Below, in pieces: positions 52,501 to 64,000 of a stretch of 64,000 nt of DNA. A program made the position numbers and the translations under genes. Below the pieces are notes generated by a model. It saw only the letters and a list, made by a program, of their open reading frames with translations, ran no database searches and had not been told where the DNA came from. Positions within the stretch are counted from its first letter, which is position 1; each line of letters starts with the position of its first letter. The DNA comes from Verrucomicrobiota bacterium (GTDB lineage: Bacteria; Verrucomicrobiota; Verrucomicrobiia; Limisphaerales; PALSA-1396), in assembly GCA_016200005.1 (NCBI GenBank), contig JACQFP010000081.1, positions 1 through 64,000 of the forward strand, read 5' to 3'.

Positions 52501-55500
52501 GGAAACCAGCCACGGGCCGACCACCGCGACTGTTATGACGGCGACGAAAGCGGCTTTTAATGGCTCTCGTTTCACCCATTTCCAGGCGCGCTCCGTCAGG
52601 TTCGTCCGGCGGGCGGAGATCGGTTTGTTCTCCTGCCAGCGATCCAGGTCTTTCGCAAGTGCTTCCGCCGAGGCGTAACGGCGAGTAGGATCTTTCTCCA
52701 GGCATTTCAGGCAGATGGTTTCCAGGTCGCGATCGACAGCGGGATTGAGCGAGCGCGGCTTGGGCGGTTCAGCTTCGGTGACGAGTTTAAGCGTGGTAAG
52801 CGAGGTTTCGGCTTTGAATGGCAATTTGCCAGTGAGCAGTTCATAAAGAATGACGCCGAGGCTGTAAATGTCCGCCGCGGTGCTGACCTGGCGCGTTTTC
52901 CCAGCGGCTTGTTCTGGGGACATGTAGTACGGCGAACCTAACACGGCTTCGGTGACGGTGAGGTTGCCGTCAACCGCCACACCTTTGGCCAGACCGAAAT
53001 CAGTGACGTGCGGTTCGCCCGATTCGTCGAGGAGAATGTTCGAGGGCTTGAGGTCGCGGTGGATGATGCCGTGTTGGTGAGCGAAGTGGACGGCGCGGGC
53101 GATTTTGGCGATGAGCGAGGCGATGATGGATTGTTGATGGCGGATGCTTGATTTGGAGCGGGCAGAACGTCCACCCTCACCCCGTCCCTCTACTCCAGGA
53201 GTGGGAGAACCACTTGCAGCGCCTGTTGTCTCCGCAGTCTGCAACCCGACCTCGGCAATTTTATCCGCGAGGCTGCCACCAACAATGAGTTTGAGGCTGA
53301 AGAACGGGCGGCCTTCGTGTTCGCCCACTTCGTGAATGGGAATGATGTTCGGGTGCTCAAGTCGAGCCGCCGCCTCGGCTTCGAATTGAAACCGCTTGCG
53401 CTCGGTTTCGTTGGCGAACTGGCCCGCCAGAATGAGTTTGAGGGCGACGATGCGGTTGAGAGTGAGATGGCGGGCCTTGTAAACCACGCCCATGCCGCCG
53501 CGCGCAATTTCTTCGAGGAGCTCGTAATCGCCGAAACGCTTCGGCGTCGCGCTGGCGAGTGACGGTTGGTCGGGCAGACCAAGTTTCAGCAGGCAGGGAA
53601 CGCACACGTCGCCCGGGGCGTCGGCAGGCAACTCGGCGCCACACGATGGGCATTGGCGAGTAGCGGTCATGATCACGTGGTTCTCATCAACTTTATCAAC
53701 AGCAAATGTGCCGAAGTGTTACGAACATTCGTGCTTGTAGCCACCGACATGAGGAGGTGGAAGCAACAAGAAATCCGAAATCCGAAATTCGGAGTCCGCC
53801 TCGTTACCTCGGCGGCTACAAAACGAGTCCGCCTCCTCACGTCGGCGGCTACGCGGCGTGTTATCTGGCAAAGAGCGCAAACAACTGGCGAATTTCGTCT
53901 TCGATTCCCGCGACATTGTCCACCGTGCGGCCGATTTCGCGAAAGAGCAACCGGCGGAAATCAGCGCGCAAATCGTGCGCGGCCTTGCGGGCGGTGGCCT
54001 CGGTCATTTGCAGTCGGGCGGCGGCCGCTGCATAATCGCCACGGACGGCATCGCCTGTGATGAAGTTGTGCAACACGTCAAACACGGTGGCCTTACCAGC
54101 GGCGGCGCACTGCGCTTTCAATTGTTGGAGGACTTGTTCGATTACGACGTTGGCCCACGCGCGGTCGAGGAGTTGAGCTGGGTCTGCGACTGTGGCCGGT
54201 AACAGGCGGTAACGTTCCTCGGCCAGAGCTTCGTCGATGGAAATGAACGCAGCGTTGCCGCCACGTTTCTGCGCTTGGGATTTGTCGCGTTCGTTGCTGA
54301 GAAAATTCTCAAGGCAGGTGAGCAGGAACGTGCGGAACCGGCCTTTGGCCGGGTGGACCGTTTGCAGACCGTCGCGCGAAAGTAACTCCGCAAAAAATCC
54401 CTGAGTGAGGTCTTTTGCATCGGCAGGACTGCGTCCGCGCCGCCGGATGAAGGCGTAGAGTGGAGGCCAGTAGGTTGCGCAGAGTTGCTCCAAAGCTTGC
54501 TTTGCGTCGGGCGACTGACGGTTCGCGGCGTCCAGGATCATGGTCCAATGAGTGAGACCGAACCGAGCCTCTGTGGCATCTGACTTCGTCTGAGTCTCTC
54601 CAGACATGGGAATTCCTTTCGAGTGCATTTAACATTGTTTCAAATGTCGAAGCAAGCGGGCATTTGGGCTGTGCTGGATGATGGATGAAGTTGGAACTCC
54701 TTTGCATAAAGGGCCTCAGCAGTTAACGTCGGCACATGGAACAACGCACCTTAACCCTCGGCCACTCGCCCGACCCTGATGATGCGTTTATGTTTTATGG
54801 CTTGGCGAAGGGGCTAATCCCGACGCACGGGTTCAGTTTTCAGCACGTTTTGCAGGACATCCAGACGCTCAACGAGCGGGCCACGCGTGGTGAATTGGAC
54901 ATCTCGGCCATCAGCATTCATTCCTACGCGTACGTCAGCGACCAGTATGCTTTGCTGCCGAGCGGCGCGAGCATGGGCGATGGTTACGGGCCAATGCTCG
55001 TCGGAAAGCAGAAGTTCACCAAGGCCGAAATCGCGCGCAACAAAATCGCGGTGCCCGGCACATTGACCAGCGCGTTTCTGGCTTTGCAACTCTGGCTCGA
55101 CAAGAGCGCGAAAGACTTCAATTACGTCGTTGTGCCGTTCGACCAGATTTTTCAAGCGGTCCTTTCGGGCACGGCGGAAGTTGGATTAATCATTCACGAA
55201 GGGCAACTCACGTATCGCAACGAAGGCTTGCAGGTTTGTGAAGACCTCGGCGTCTGGTGGGGCCGCGAAAATGACGGCTTGCCCTTACCGCTGGGCGGCA
55301 ATGTGATTCATAAACGTTTCGAGCCAACGGTTCGCAAAACGATTTCCGAGATTCTGACCGCGAGCATTCAATACAGCCTCGATCATCGCGCGGTTGCCGT
55401 AGAGCACGCGCTGCAATACGCTCGCGACATGGGTCGCGATCTGGCGGACCAGTTTGTGGGGATGTATGTAAACCACTGGACACTGGACTACCGGGAGAAG

Positions 55501-58500
55501 GGGCGCGAATCCATCCGCCGATTCCTGGGACTTGCTTTTGAACGAGGGCTGATTCCGCACCGGCAGGAGTTGGAGTTTGTTGTGTGAGATGGCGCTGACC
55601 GGTGAAGCAAATTCGAAATCCGAAGCTCGACATTCTTCACCCCGTGGAATAGCACAAGTCGCATCGCCGGAAATAGCCAGGCGTTTATTCCACGGGGGAA
55701 CAGAAGCCCGAAACTCGAAATCCGCAACGCCGGAATCGGTGTGGGCTGTTGATCTCAAAGCCCTTGGTGCGTCGCGCAACCGCCTCCCCACACGGGAGGT
55801 TTCCCGCCCCGACCGCCAGCGAAATTCGGATTTCGGATTTCGGATTTCTGGTTGGCTTCGGGTTTCGAGTTTCGGACTTCTGCGTCCGACGCTCCGCTGG
55901 TTCCACCGGAAATAGCGAAGAAGCTAGGTTGAAATCATTTTGACTTCAACCCATCAAACGGCAAACTTTTGCGCGCCGGTAGCTGGAAGGATGGCTGAGT
56001 GGTTTAAAGCTGCGGTTTACTAAACCGCCGTGGCGCTTGCGTCACCGGGGGTTCGAATCCCTCTCCTTCCGCCACTTCTATTTTTGAAAACGATCCACCC
56101 GCTCAGCTCGCCAAGTTTTCTATTGGGTGCCGAGCCGGTAGAAGCGTTGACCAAGTGAAGTGAAGTCGGTGACAACGAGGTTCGTGGTCTCCGGTGGCGC
56201 GCTGATATCGGCCAGGTTGGACCACGTATTGGCAGGCGCAATGACGTCACTGAATTGCACGGTGTAGGATTGCCCTTGCCACGCGGTGAAGTGCAGTTCG
56301 AAGTGGTTGTCCACCAGTTTCGCGGCGTCAATTCGCGGCGGCACAACATACTCAAGTTCGAGGCTGGGGGGAGCGTTGGGATCTTCGCGCGAGCCGAAGC
56401 GGCGAGAGGTGAAGATCGTGTCTTCATCGCCGCAGAGCAGCAGCCAGCCGTAATTGGATTCCGGGTGGTTCACCCATCCTTGCACGTCGGCTGCCAGCTC
56501 GGGTGTGAATTCAAAGCGATAGGAGCCGAGGCCAGCGATGAATTGGAAGGAACTTTCGATGCTCGAAAAGTCCGCGTCGGCGGCCCCGCCCGGAGCGGAC
56601 CACTCGTTGGTGGGATAAAAACTGTGCAACCAGGTGGCTTCGCCCGGGCTGGCCGGCAGTCCTTGCCCAAAGGTGCCCGAGTTGGTGGCAGATTTGTCAC
56701 CTTCACCCCAAGGTCGCAACATGCGGTGCAGCCCGAAGGTTGAGTTGGCCTGGCCGGCGCTCGGCACCTGCGTGACTTCAACCACGAAGGCCACTGAGAG
56801 GATGACGGCGTTGGTGGGAATGTCGGTGAAGTCAAATTTGAACAACCCACGATTCCGCGTGCCGTTTTGGGTCCTCCCGGACAACACCCAGGCCTGGCCG
56901 CCATTGTTGTTGGTGGGCGCGACCTCGATCAGGCTCGTGTCCGCCGAGGGCGGTTTGGTGACCCAGACTGCCGTCGCCCGCACCGTGGCGAGGCACAGCC
57001 CGGCCAGGAGGATGACCTTGAAGTTATTTCCCAAACGAATTGAATTCAAAATGCTAAACAGACGCCTCTGCGAGCGCGCGGGGCTTTACAGAATGCCGAC
57101 CTCGCCGCGAATGGCAACGCCATCCACGCTGGAGGTGCCGCCATTGAGCAGGTTCTCGCCGGCGTTTGCGTAACCCGGAATGATGTTGTTCAACTGGTTC
57201 TGGGTTGCGCCGAGATGTTTGCGGATGATTTCACCAAGCACGGAGCGGTAATCACAGGAACGGCGGAGGTAGCCCGCCGCCACGGGGTTGGTGCTCAAAG
57301 GAAACCCGGCGGCGTACATGGTGTCGCAGGTGCTCAAGGAGCTGGTGCGCGAGCCGACGACCCAATTCTTCACGTCGCCGGTGCCAAATTCGCCCGGATG
57401 GCATCCGAAAACACCGGTCGGGTTGCCCTGACCGTAGCCTTGGACGCCGCCGCCGGCGACGTACATGACACCCGCTTCGGCGTGGTCAGTGCCGTTGTCG
57501 GAATTCTCCACGGCGGTGCGCCCGAATTCCGAGAGCGTGACGACGACGACGTCGTTCCAGTTGACCTTTTCCGCGTAGAGCGTGAAATATTTTCGCAGCG
57601 CATACATGGACCAGCCGACGGCCTGAAGAAGATTGGCGTGAGCGCCCGTGACGCCACCCTGAGTCTGGTGTGTGTCGAACCCTCCTATTTCAGTGCCGGC
57701 GATGATGGCATCGGTCTTATTCAGGATCATGGCGGCGGCCTTTAGATTATTGAAAAAGTTCTGCTGGTTTTGCGGCACAACGCGTTTGGCGGCGTTGAAC
57801 GTGGCCGGGGAGCCCGGTCGTCGGTACCCGCCGTTCTTGTTGTCCGAGGTCGGAAAGAGGTAATAGCCTTGGGCGTCGTTGCTCGTGCCGGGATACCAGT
57901 CCACATCGTTGTCGCTCTTTACGTCATCCCGGAAGATGTTGCCGGTGTCGCTGAAGTCGATGCCGGCGAAAATCCGCAACGTGTTCGTCATGTTCTCGTG
58001 CTGCAAATCGAGCAGTTCCCGGTTGCGCTTGTCGGCAAAGGGATAGTAGTTGGCCGCGGCAATGGCGTTGAATGCTTTGTTGTCACCGGTGTTGGTGGGG
58101 ATGCCGAGCAGATCGTAGCGCGTGGGACTCGTCAAGTTGGTCATGGCCGCCTGCGAACCGCGCAGGATGAGGGGCAGCGCGCTTTGCACGGAAATTCCCG
58201 TCAGCGGCGCGGTGTTCGCCAGGCCCGACTCGATGATGGTGCGATAGAAGATGCCGTCCTTCGAAAGGTTGTTGTTTGGATTTCCGTTTTCCCAATAGTT
58301 TTGCGAATCAAAATGGGAGCGCGATTGTTTGGGGTAAGCAACCCGGTGGATCAGGGCCAGATCGCCTGCGTTATAGACCGGCGCCAGGAACTTGAGCGAG
58401 GGATGCAACGCCGCGAAGCCGTTTCCCAGACTGATGGCCTTGTTGTAGCTGTAAGTGTTATCGACTGACGTTCGCGGGACGCCGTTCAGCGTCAGTTGCG

Positions 58501-61500
58501 TGGCGTCAAAGCAAGGGCCGCTCGCGCTGTAATCCAGCCCCGCTTCCTTTTGAATCTCGATGGTCGAGCGGATCGCCGCATACTGTGGGTCCTCGATGGG
58601 AATGATGTTGTTGAGACCGTCGTTGCCGAAACGCAGCCAGATGAAGAGGATTTTCTTGCCATTGGCGCCGATGCTGCCTTCGGCCAGCGCGCGTTTCATG
58701 ACGAACGGGATGTCCGTCAGCGTGGACAGCGCGATGGCGAGGCTGGTCTTGAACGAACGGTCGAGGAAGCTGCGACGGGAGATGAGGTTGAAACTGTGCA
58801 TAAACTTATTGCTCCTGGAAGCGTTGAAAGGTCATCAACATTGACACCATCCCGCGAACGCGCGTGTCGTAGCTGCTCAAACCGGTTGTGAACGCAGAGG
58901 GGGTCGTGCCATCATCAGCGGTGTTCAGGAAATTGATGGCCGCCGTGCGATAAAGCAGCAGATTGCCCGCGCCTTCGCCGGGATACAGGATGCTGAGAAA
59001 ATAATCCGCCACGTCACCGGCATTGCCCCAGCTTTCCGACGGCAACTTCTTTTTCAGCAACGCCACGGGATCGCAAACATTGTTGCCGGCATCGTCGCCG
59101 GTGCCCGCGTTGAGAAACGCCTGGACGAAGCGAATGCGTTCCACCAGGGTGCCGGAACTGATCCAAGGCGATGCGACCTCCGGATAACCGTCCGGCGCCG
59201 CCCGATCAAACAGGTCCATCTGACCCATGCGATTCATGGGCGTGGCGAAGGAGGACGCCGAAGCGCTGTCAAGGGTCGCGGTTGCCGTGCCATTGGCATT
59301 CACCGAGCGTAGTGCGCGAATGCTGCTGATCACGTATTCGAGCGGCGTCTTTACCTTTTGCGCGGCCGCAGTGTGGGTGCGGAACAGTTCAGAGTTGAAA
59401 ATGGTGCTGAGCACGGCGCGGAGATTGCCTTTCGGCGCGCTGTATTCCCATGCCAGCATGCACTGATGCACGAGGTCGGCCTCGGGGGAAAGACTTCCGG
59501 CGGCGTAGTTGTAAAAGTCGTAATTCGGATTGCTGGGGTCGTTGCTGGGGTTGGGAAAATCATCGTGAACAAACAGGCGGCAAAGTTTGATGCTGAGGTA
59601 TTCCTCAGTGAACGGCAGGTTGGCCAGGTTGGTAATCACATCGTAGCCGTCTTGAATGCCATTGGTGACCGCGCCGCGCGCCGGTAATGCGATTTGATAC
59701 GGCGTCCCCGCCCAGGGCACACCGAAGCGCGCGGGAACGGTCTTGCCGCCGAAGATGGCGCCGCGATTGGTGCCGTGATTGGCGGATTTGAAGTTGAACG
59801 CCCACGTCCCGATGGTGTTCGGCTTCGCCGTGCTGTTGGTGCCGGGATAATAGGTGATCGAGGCGGGGGCGAAGGGGTTGTTGACGTTGGGCGCATCCAC
59901 CAGTTCGACCGACCAGCCGGTCCACGCGCGCGACATGAGGACGATGTCATTCTGGTCGTAGCCATTGTCCACGCCCATCGTAAACAATTCCAGCAGTTCG
60001 CGGGCGTAATTCTCATTCGCGATGTTGCTCCCGTTGCCCTTGCTGTTCACGGAATCGAGATACACGATCATCGCCGGGCTTTCGGCGCTGATCTTGAGCA
60101 GGTCGTAGAAGGTGCAGTTCGGATTGAGCATCGCGTTGCGCCACTTGGTCATCTCACGGAACTCCCAATCCGTCGCGAGCCAGCCCGCGGTCGTGCTGTC
60201 GTAGCCCTGATTGCCGAGATAATCTGCGCTTTTGGATTGTTGCGTGACGAAGTGGTTCTCCCAGAACTGGGAGAGGATTTCAAAAAGTTGCCGCTGGGAT
60301 TGCACCGCGTGGAGACACCACCACGCCCGATAATCCGTGAGCCCCACCCGGGCCGTGTTCAGCCGCCGATATAAACCACCAACATCAACGTCGGGCGTGC
60401 TCTGCAACAAGTTGCCGTCGAGCTTCACGGTCAGCGTGCGACTCTGCGAGGCGGGCAGATACCAATAGCTGACCGTGTAGGTGTTGCTGTTGACCAGCGC
60501 GGGCGTGATGTTCTGCTGAACCGAATCGTTGTTGCCGCTGCCCGCGGCCGTGGCGACCAAGTGGAGGCTGCTGCTGCCCGAATAAGCAACCGTCGAATTA
60601 AGCGTCGAGTTGGTGAAGTCAGTCGAGAGCGACCATGTGCCCGCGAGCGCAGATTCAAAGTCGCCGTTTTGGAGCAAATTCGGGCCGGCTTCCGCCACGC
60701 TGCCCGCCACGAGTCTTACGTCGTCCACGTAACAATCGCCCGCGCCGTTCAAATAAATGTACAACCGGCTGTTGGCGTTGGCGGTGCCGGTCGCCTTGGC
60801 ATAGACCCACGTGGGCGTCGGTGGAATTCCGCCGGGTGTGCTGTTGATGCCACTGCCCAGTTGCAGGCGCAGGTTGCTGGAAGTCGGGCCGGGCAGATAC
60901 CAGTAATTCAACACGACCTGGTCGGTGCTCACGTTGGTCAGCACAATCGCGTCTCCCCAGGAATTGGTTGTGGGGTAGCCTACGTTCACGAAGCCCTGCC
61001 GGACATAGCTGCTGCCCGGCGAACTCGCGCCGGTGGTGGATACCATGTGCAGGCAACTGCTCCCGCCGTGCGCGCGACTGCCATCAACTCCCGAACCGCT
61101 GGCCCCGCCCGCGTTGGTCCAGGAACTGTAGCCGGATTCAAAGTCCCCGTTCACGAGCACGTTGGTGCTGAGGTAGGAGAAAACCTTGTTCGTCACGTAA
61201 ACGTTGGTGCCGTTCACCACGTTGGTGGTGATCTGCTGCATGTATCTGAAGGGGCGCAGTTCAATATCGTCCAGGTACGCCTCGCCCGGGGCGGTGGTGA
61301 ACAGGTAAAAAGTCGTTTGCGCCAGCGTCCCGGTCATGCTGATGAAGGTCCAGTTGGTGGTCGGGTCGGAGGCAATGGCGTTGGTGGTTTCAACCGTGTA
61401 ATTGTCGATCGTCTCCGGGATGCCGTCCATGTTCAACTGTTCGTCGATATACGCCTGCGGCCCGATGCTGTTGACACGCTCCAGTTCATCCGGCGTCGGT

Positions 61501-64000
61501 CCGTAAGCGAGTCGGTTGAGCACGTTGGCCGTCAACACCGCGTTGCTGCTCAACGGCGTGACGCCCACCCGGTAGAACCCGCTCCCGGCCGGCGCGTTGG
61601 TAAGCCGCCATTCATACGCGTAGTTGGTGACGGTGATCACGACCGGGCCATTCGTCGTGCTGTTCGTGATCGTCGTATAGCCGGTGATGTACGGCGCGAG
61701 GAAGAAGTTGGTGTTCGGCGCGAGTGGCAACCCCAAATCGGTGGTGCTCAGAATGGAATACGCCTGGGAAGCCGGATAAGGCGGGAAACGCAGATTCAAC
61801 TGTGATCCGCTCAGGTTCAGATTGGTGATGGCCGGTGGTGGCGGGTCGGCGGCGAAAAGCGTGAGCGAAAGGCCAGCCTGAATACAAGCCAACCACTGCA
61901 CTACACGTATCCGCTTACATCTCATTGCAGAAAGCACCGCAACTTTCCTCTTCAATCTCAACCTGTCAAGCCAATTGACAACGCAGGGGTCATACGAAAC
62001 GCCATCACGGCGGTACACTTTTGTTCAGATTGAGGCTGACAGAAAAGGACGGCGCTCAATGAGCTACGGTTACAACTCAAAACCAACTCTTCAAGACGAC
62101 CGCGATTATGCCGATCTCCGCGCCGCTGACCCTGACGCCGTGGTGCGCCGCGTCTCAAGGTGTGCGCACCCGGTAGAAACGGTTGCTGCCCGTGAGCAGG
62201 TCCGATACGACGATTGTTGCGGGCGCGGCTTGAGCGGCAATGTTCGTCAACACCGTCCAGTGGGTCGCGGGCTGTGCGCCATCGAACTCGACGGCGTAGG
62301 TCCGATTTGATTCCACGTTGAAACTGAAACTGAACTGATTCGTCGAGAGCGGCAGCGGTGTCAGCGTCGGCGGGGTCGCCGGAAGGCTGAATTGGATCGC
62401 GAGCGACGGCGCGTTCGCGGTGTCTTCGCGGGAGGCGAGCGTGCGTTCCGTGAAGTTCGTTCCCTGCAATTCACTGATCACGACCCAGCCGAAGTTGCTG
62501 CCGAGATTCAGCAGCCAATTCTGAACGTCGGCGACCAGGTTCGAATTTGAAACAAAAGTGTAAAGCCCGGTGCCGGTGATGAAATTCGTCTGGCTGATGA
62601 TGCTGGAGAAATCCACGCCGATGCCGCCGCCGTTGGTGCTCCAGGGAGTCGCGGCCATCCGGTTGGACCAGGTGGCATCGCTCTCGCTCCACGACACCAG
62701 CACCTTGCGCAGATCAAACGTTGAATTCACCGCGGTCATGGGCGCTTTGGTGACTTTTACCGTCAGTGCGGCCGCAGTGATGATGGCGTTCGATGGAAGG
62801 TTCGCGGCGATGTCAAACTGCAACAGCGCGCGACCGCTCTTGCTGCCCGCCGTCGGACCGGTCGTGCCGACGTTCAGCTCGGTGGTGGGCGGGGGGGTGG
62901 CTTTTTCCGTGATGGTTGTGTCCGCCACTGGCGGCAGAGAGATACTGCCGGCAATGGAGGTGGACGAGAGGGTGATGACAAGCACGCGGCTCCAGAAGAT
63001 TCGGCAAAAATTCATCCGCCTACTTGCAATGACGGCCTTCGGCAGGTCAACGAAATTTCACGACGAAGTCGATTTTCAATCTTCCGTGCGCATAAATCAT
63101 ATCCTTCCGGCGACCCTCTCGTCGTAAATCTGCTGGACAACTCTCGAACTGACTCAGGATAGTTTGCGATCGGCGGCTGCCAGGTCAGTCGCTGAATGAC
63201 ATGATCGCGAACTCTGTCGATACCCTGAACCCACCGGCCGCCAAGCCCGACTTTCCACCGGGGCTGAATAACGTTTTCGCATTTCAAGCCTTCAACGGGC
63301 TTTCGTTTCAAATGGTCTTGAGCAGTCCGATGGTGCTCTACGCGAAGACTCTTGGTGCGAGCGCCACGGTGCTCGGCATCATCACCGGGATGACGGCGCT
63401 GCTGGTGATCTTTCAGATTCCAGCGACGCAATACGTTCCACGCGTCGGCTACAAACGATTCGTCCTCGCTGGCTGGGGCATGCGCGTCACGTTCATCTTC
63501 GGCATGGTGCTGGTGCCACTGACGGGAAGTTTTCTCAATCCCACCACGCGGCTCTCGTTGATGCTGCTGTTGCTGTTCGTTTTCAATCTGTCGCGCGGTA
63601 TTTCCAGTTGCGCGTGGCTGCCGTGGATCACCTCGCTGCTGCCTGCGTCCATTCGCGGCAGCTACCTGGCGCGGGAGGCGGCGTGTATCAACGTCGCGAG
63701 CTTCGGCGCCTTTTTGCTCGCGGCCTTGGCATTGGGACAAAATTCTCAGCCGTGGCAATTTGCCGTGCTGTTTCTGTTCAGCGCCGTCATGGGCGTGATG
63801 AGTCTGGTCTTCCTCAAACGCGTGCCCGAAGGCGACACGCCGGAACAGGTGCGCACTTCCACCACGCCCGTGCCCTGGCGCGAAATCATCGGTTATGCGC
63901 CCTTTCAAAAACTGTTGCGCATGAATGTGGCGTGGTCGATCGCTTTGGGCGGCTTGACCACGTTCATCGTGGCGTTTTTGAAAACCGAAGTCGCCCTGCC

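Overview
The window looks like a piece of a Verrucomicrobiota chromosome, probably of the Pedosphaerales/Limisphaerales type. This is inferred from gene content: a DUF1501/DUF1800 pair, a PVC-type dehydrogenase with a C-terminal cytochrome c, a Tat-exported Gfo/Idh/MocA oxidoreductase, a sigma factor next to a Ser/Thr kinase, the futalosine-pathway enzyme MqnD, and many secreted proteins ending in a small FYRV/FYRLG module. No rRNA, CRISPR array or prophage was seen. One tRNA is present.

Layout. 1-563: an integron-type gene cassette (SseB-like ORF plus attC) and perhaps the start of the next cassette. 713-4780: gmhA, a GYD protein, an RMD1-like membrane protein, an RluA-type pseudouridine synthase and an Rrf2 regulator. 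4845-8771: a lipoprotein, a DUF255 thioredoxin-fold lipoprotein and a CPBP protease. 8768-11822: an overlapping run thiL-tsaE-tsaB-alcohol dehydrogenase. 12196-18903: the F-type ATP synthase operon atpBEFHAGDC with an intrinsic terminator. 19139-22654: pyruvate carboxylase. 22675-26240 (minus strand): a SAM-I riboswitch and terminator ahead of a threonine-synthase-like gene, a small unknown gene, a ThiS/MoaD-like sulfur carrier and a NIL-domain protein, followed by a Uma2-family gene.

26413-33929: TPR protein, aquaporin, UDP-glucose dehydrogenase, Nudix hydrolase, a double NDK-domain protein, a zinc ribbon protein, an acyl-CoA ligase and RNase D. 34072-40818: a secreted beta-helix protein, RlmI, CBS and HEAT proteins, a PIN toxin-antitoxin pair and xseA. 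40982-46118: PVC-type cytochrome/dehydrogenase, oxidoreductase and TPR protein. 46232-54607: secreted proteins, a DUF433/PIN-like pair, a kelch protein, a kinase and a sigma factor, densely invaded by palindromic repeats. 54736-56074: mqnD and a tRNA-Ser. 56120-63015: a four-gene secreted-protein cluster (DNRLRE, DUF1501, DUF1800, DNRLRE). 63201-end: a truncated MFS transporter.

Two themes stand out. First, the SAM riboswitch puts a 'threonine synthase' together with a sulfur carrier and a NIL protein under methionine-type control, which suggests a thiocarboxylate-dependent route to homocysteine. Second, at least six families of long imperfect palindromes are scattered through the window. Several lie inside genes in frame (xseA, a foldase-like gene, a kinase, tsaE) and some are nested, reminiscent of Rickettsia palindromic elements. 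All functional calls rest on motif recognition by eye; no database search was run.
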